Shown here piece by piece: positions 62,877 through 64,000 of a DNA stretch of 64,000 bases. The stretch is taken from assembly GCF_031846385.1 (NCBI RefSeq), contig NZ_JAVRHV010000002.1, forward strand, positions 310,001 through 374,000. The letters are read 5' to 3'. This DNA comes from Urechidicola vernalis. Lineage in GTDB: Bacteria > Bacteroidota > Bacteroidia > Flavobacteriales > Flavobacteriaceae. Position numbers and translations under genes: made by a program. Numbering within the stretch: the first letter of the stretch is position 1; each line of letters begins with the position of its first letter. The notes under the pieces are model-generated. The model was not told where the DNA came from, did not search any database, and was given only the letters and a program-made list of their open reading frames with translations.

Positions 62877-64000
62877 TTAATTTTCAAACTCTGCTTTTAA
62901 AATGTTTTGAACCTCTACGATTGTTTCTTCTTCTAAATCAGTTCTTTTCACCAATTCAGCAACATCTTGACTCAATACACTTTTTGCAGTATCTAATCCA
63001 ACATTTTGGAATTCCTTAATTACCCATCCTTCGATTTCGTCCGTAAATTCAGCTAATTCAACATCTTCGTCTTCAACTCCTTCTCTTTGAACGTCTAAAT
63101 CGTATCCAGTTAATTGGCTCGCTAAACGAATATTCACTCCGTTTCGTCCAATTGCTTTAGAAACTTCCTCTGGCTTTAAGAACACATCTACACGTCCTTT
63201 CTTACCGTCTTCTCTTCCTTCTTCTTCATGAATATCCATAGATGTTACTTTAGCAGGGCTCAAGGCACGTGCTATAAATAACTGGTTATTCTTAGTATAG
63301 TTAATTACATCAATATTCTCATTTCCTAATTCACGAACAATACCATGAATTCTAGATCCTTTCATACCAACACAAGCTCCTACAGGATCAATTCTATCAT
63401 CGTAAGAATCTACCGCTACTTTTGCCTTTTCACCAGGGATCCTTGCGACACCTTCAATAGTAATTAAACCATCAAATACTTCTGGAATCTCTTGCTCAAA
63501 TAATTTCTCTAAGAACTTAGGTTCTGTTCTAGACAAAATAATTACTGGCTTATTTCCTCTTAACTCAACCGTTTTAATAATACCTCTTACAGACTCTCCT
63601 TTTCTAAAGTAATCCGAACGAATCTGTTCACTTTTAGGCATGATGATTTCGTTTCCTTCATCATCTAACAAAATAACAGCATTATGCTTAATATGATGTA
63701 CTTCTGCACTATATAAATCGCCCTCTAAATCTTTAAAGTGCTTAAATATATTTGTGCTATCGTGCTCATGAATTTTAGAAATTAAATTTTGACGTAAAGC
63801 CAAAATTGCTCTACGACCTAAATCCATTAATTTAACCTCTTCCGATACATCTTCTCCAATTTCAAAATCTGGCTCAATTTTTCTCGCCTCTGCTAATTCA
63901 ATTTCTTCATTATCATCCTCCGACATTCCATCAGCTACAACAATTCTATTTCTCCAAATCTCTAAATCTCCTTTATCTGGATTTATAATAATATCAAAAT
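62877..64000 (-). CDS. nusA: Transcription termination/antitermination factor NusA, 5' end outside the window
   Basis: The frame is open to the window's right edge; codons before the internal Met at 63926 read DLEIWRNRIVVADG, typical NusA N-terminal domain, so the start lies beyond 64000. Visible parts: the rest of the N-terminal domain, S1 (RKGESVRGIIKTVELRGNKPVIILSR), and two KH domains (RIDPVGACVGMKGSRIHGIVRELGNENIDV; VDVFLKPEEVSKAIGRNGVNIRLASQLTG). It binds RNA polymerase and nascent RNA. Together with infB this is the rimP-nusA-infB operon. Confidence 0.95.
   Translation of the reverse strand, partial: FDIIINPDKGDLEIWRNRIVVADGMSEDDNEEIELAEARKIEPDFEIGEDVSEEVKLMDLGRRAILALRQNLISKIHEHDSTNIFKHFKDLEGDLYSAEVHHIKHNAVILLDDEGNEIIMPKSEQIRSDYFRKGESVRGIIKTVELRGNKPVIILSRTEPKFLEKLFEQEIPEVFDGLITIEGVARIPGEKAKVAVDSYDDRIDPVGACVGMKGSRIHGIVRELGNENIDVINYTKNNQLFIARALSPAKVTSMDIHEEEGREDGKKGRVDVFLKPEEVSKAIGRNGVNIRLASQLTGYDLDVQREGVEDEDVELAEFTDEIEGWVIKEFQNVGLDTAKSVLSQDVAELVKRTDLEEETIVEVQNILKAEFEN

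Noticed and set aside
61889..62900. Long plus-strand open frames opposite infB
   Set aside because: They mirror the Lys/Glu/Pro low-complexity region of infB and give Phe/Ser/Leu-rich products with no recognisable domain.
1..64000. tRNA genes, CRISPR array, insertion sequences, prophage
   Set aside because: I scanned for clustered direct repeats, transposase-like proteins and tRNA-like cloverleaf ends and found none convincing. The window looks like ordinary chromosome apart from the short hairpin repeats.

Overview
The window is a low-GC chromosomal segment from a Bacteroidota bacterium, most likely Flavobacteriaceae. Supporting signs are an ilvDBNCA operon, alternative complex III coupled to an aa3-type oxidase, many short lipoproteins, promoters with the TAnnTTTG -7 element, a TonB-dependent receptor, and a rimP-nusA-infB type end. 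I see no tRNA, rRNA, CRISPR array, prophage or insertion sequence. The only mobile-looking DNA is a set of short REP-like hairpin repeats.

Layout. 1-4644: the 3' part of a secreted amidohydrolase, then a carbohydrate porin and a GapN-like aldehyde dehydrogenase. 4901-11943: isoleucine/valine operon ilvD-ilvB-ilvN-ilvC-ilvA (minus strand), preceded by a 20-residue Ile/Val/Leu-rich leader peptide and a terminator hairpin, which together form an attenuator. 11932-18991: a helical Bacteroidota hypothetical, a short-form leuA, cysE, cysM, a DegT-type aminotransferase and galE. 19116-26987: mixed genes including a DPP-IV-like S9 peptidase, a PhnA-like protein, a GNAT protein, an alpha/beta hydrolase, a DUF4407 membrane protein and an S37-type peptidase.

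27109-41044 is the most interesting region: seven tightly packed plus-strand genes that look like one operon. They encode a pyrroline-2-carboxylate reductase-like protein, a trans-3-hydroxy-L-proline dehydratase-like protein (Thr in place of the second racemase Cys), a lipoprotein GH63-like alpha-glucosidase, a three-part fusion (APH-type kinase, M23 peptidase, class III aminotransferase fold, like hydroxylysine kinase plus phospho-lyase), a TolB-amidohydrolase, a lipoprotein GH2 beta-galactosidase and a small lipoprotein. Trans-3-hydroxyproline, hydroxylysine and the Glc-alpha-1,2-Gal-beta-O-hydroxylysine glycan all occur in collagen. I therefore propose that this operon salvages the modified residues of collagen-like proteins. 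This is an inference from gene content.

41128-48070: a TPP riboswitch in front of a TonB receptor (probably thiamine uptake), a thioesterase-TetR pair with two matching palindromic operators, a rhodanese lipoprotein, ruvB and a GH109-like secreted oxidoreductase. 48192-59252: one minus-strand respiratory operon actABCDEF-coxB-coxA (quinol to cytochrome c to oxygen). 59544-64000: a SPOR-domain protein, infB and the 3' part of nusA, which runs off the window.
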